Below are positions 40,815 through 40,976 of a stretch of DNA of 40,976 nt, piece by piece (the stretch's first letter is position 1; every line of letters begins with the position of its first letter). A program made the translations under genes and the position numbers. Below the pieces are notes generated by a model. The model was not told the DNA's origin. It searched no databases and saw only the letters and a list, made by a program, of their open reading frames with translations. Source of the stretch: Bacteroidota bacterium (GTDB lineage: Bacteria; Bacteroidota; Bacteroidia; 2-12-FULL-35-15); NCBI GenBank assembly GCA_025363555.1, contig JANYDQ010000030.1, positions 1-40,976 on the forward strand. The letters are read 5' to 3'.

Positions 40815-40976
40815 TTAAAGTTGACGTAATAAAATAACGGTAAAGGCTAATAAATGTAGTACTTTCCAGTGAATTTTATTTGTTTCAAAACGCACCAAAA
40901 GAGCTTTAAAGGCGTCCAGCCAAGCATTGGTTCGTTCTATTACAAACCTACATTTATATAGTAATTCGTCAAATAA
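40815..40976 (-). CDS. Transposase C-terminus (IS5-like, cut by window edge)
   Basis: The minus strand carries 53 codons and a TAA stop (40817-40815), open to the window edge. The peptide includes KCRFVIERTNAWLDAFKAL and VRFETNKIHW, the Y/R-x-x-x-E-R-x-x-x-W-L signature at the C-terminus of IS5-family DDE transposases. The stretch holds the last catalytic Glu (ERT). The rest of the gene lies beyond the window. Its end is 50 bases from the sucC promoter, so the IS has landed directly upstream of sucC. Confidence 0.75.
   Translation of the reverse strand, partial: LFDELLYKCRFVIERTNAWLDAFKALLVRFETNKIHWKVLHLLAFTVILLRQL

Overview
The window looks like a chromosomal segment of a free-living member of the Bacteroidota (Sphingobacteriia/Chitinophagia/Flavobacteriia-like). 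Four lines of sequence evidence support this. The promoters are of the Bacteroidota type (TTTG, a 19-21 base spacer, then TAnnTTTG), not -35/-10. Many lipoproteins have a short signal peptide ending in a Cys lipobox. The gene order bamD, omega-like subunit, coaBC, DUF4835, recN, fabI is characteristic of the phylum. There is also a serine palmitoyltransferase, and RpoD is the short (287-residue) form typical of the phylum. The DNA is AT-rich throughout.

Layout. At 1-53 there is the 5' tip of a transposase leaving the left edge. Position 641-2122 is a surface lipoprotein. Positions 2374-7847 are a compact polyketide/fatty-acid-type module: a MIO ammonia-lyase, FabG-like reductase, ketosynthase, acyl carrier protein and LpxL-like acyltransferase. 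This set resembles flexirubin/aryl-polyene pigment loci, but a DUF4160/DUF2442 gene pair is wedged between the first two enzymes. Positions 7864-9604 carry a Nudix hydrolase and an isoaspartyl peptidase.

Positions 9613-19043 form the accessory part. It begins with a 513 bp compound palindrome with 22 bp perfect ends. Next come several unknown genes, one made almost entirely of nine 42 bp tandem repeats. It ends with a tightly overlapped four-gene operon (12878-18910): a soluble protein with two GHKL ATPase domains, a receiver-like protein with a novel C-terminus, an unknown 253-residue protein, and an adenine-specific DNA methyltransferase. I do not recognise this combination as a named system. 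It is the best candidate in the window for an undescribed, possibly defence-related, system.

Positions 19061-40682 are core metabolism and envelope genes. They are, in order: sphingolipid synthesis with a previously unlisted 43-residue lipoprotein; the bamD-to-fabI cluster; a 293 bp MITE-like element; a long-form GAPDH; rpoD; a DegP/HtrA protease; dapF; a seven-heme cytochrome/TPR lipoprotein; mltG; a phosphohexomutase; an LptF/G permease; and sucC. The right edge cuts the 3' end of an IS5-like transposase gene.

The genes of the envelope half fit together loosely: BamD, LptF/G, DegP, MltG, DapF, FabI and Spt all serve outer membrane, peptidoglycan or lipid assembly. No rRNA, tRNA or CRISPR array was seen.
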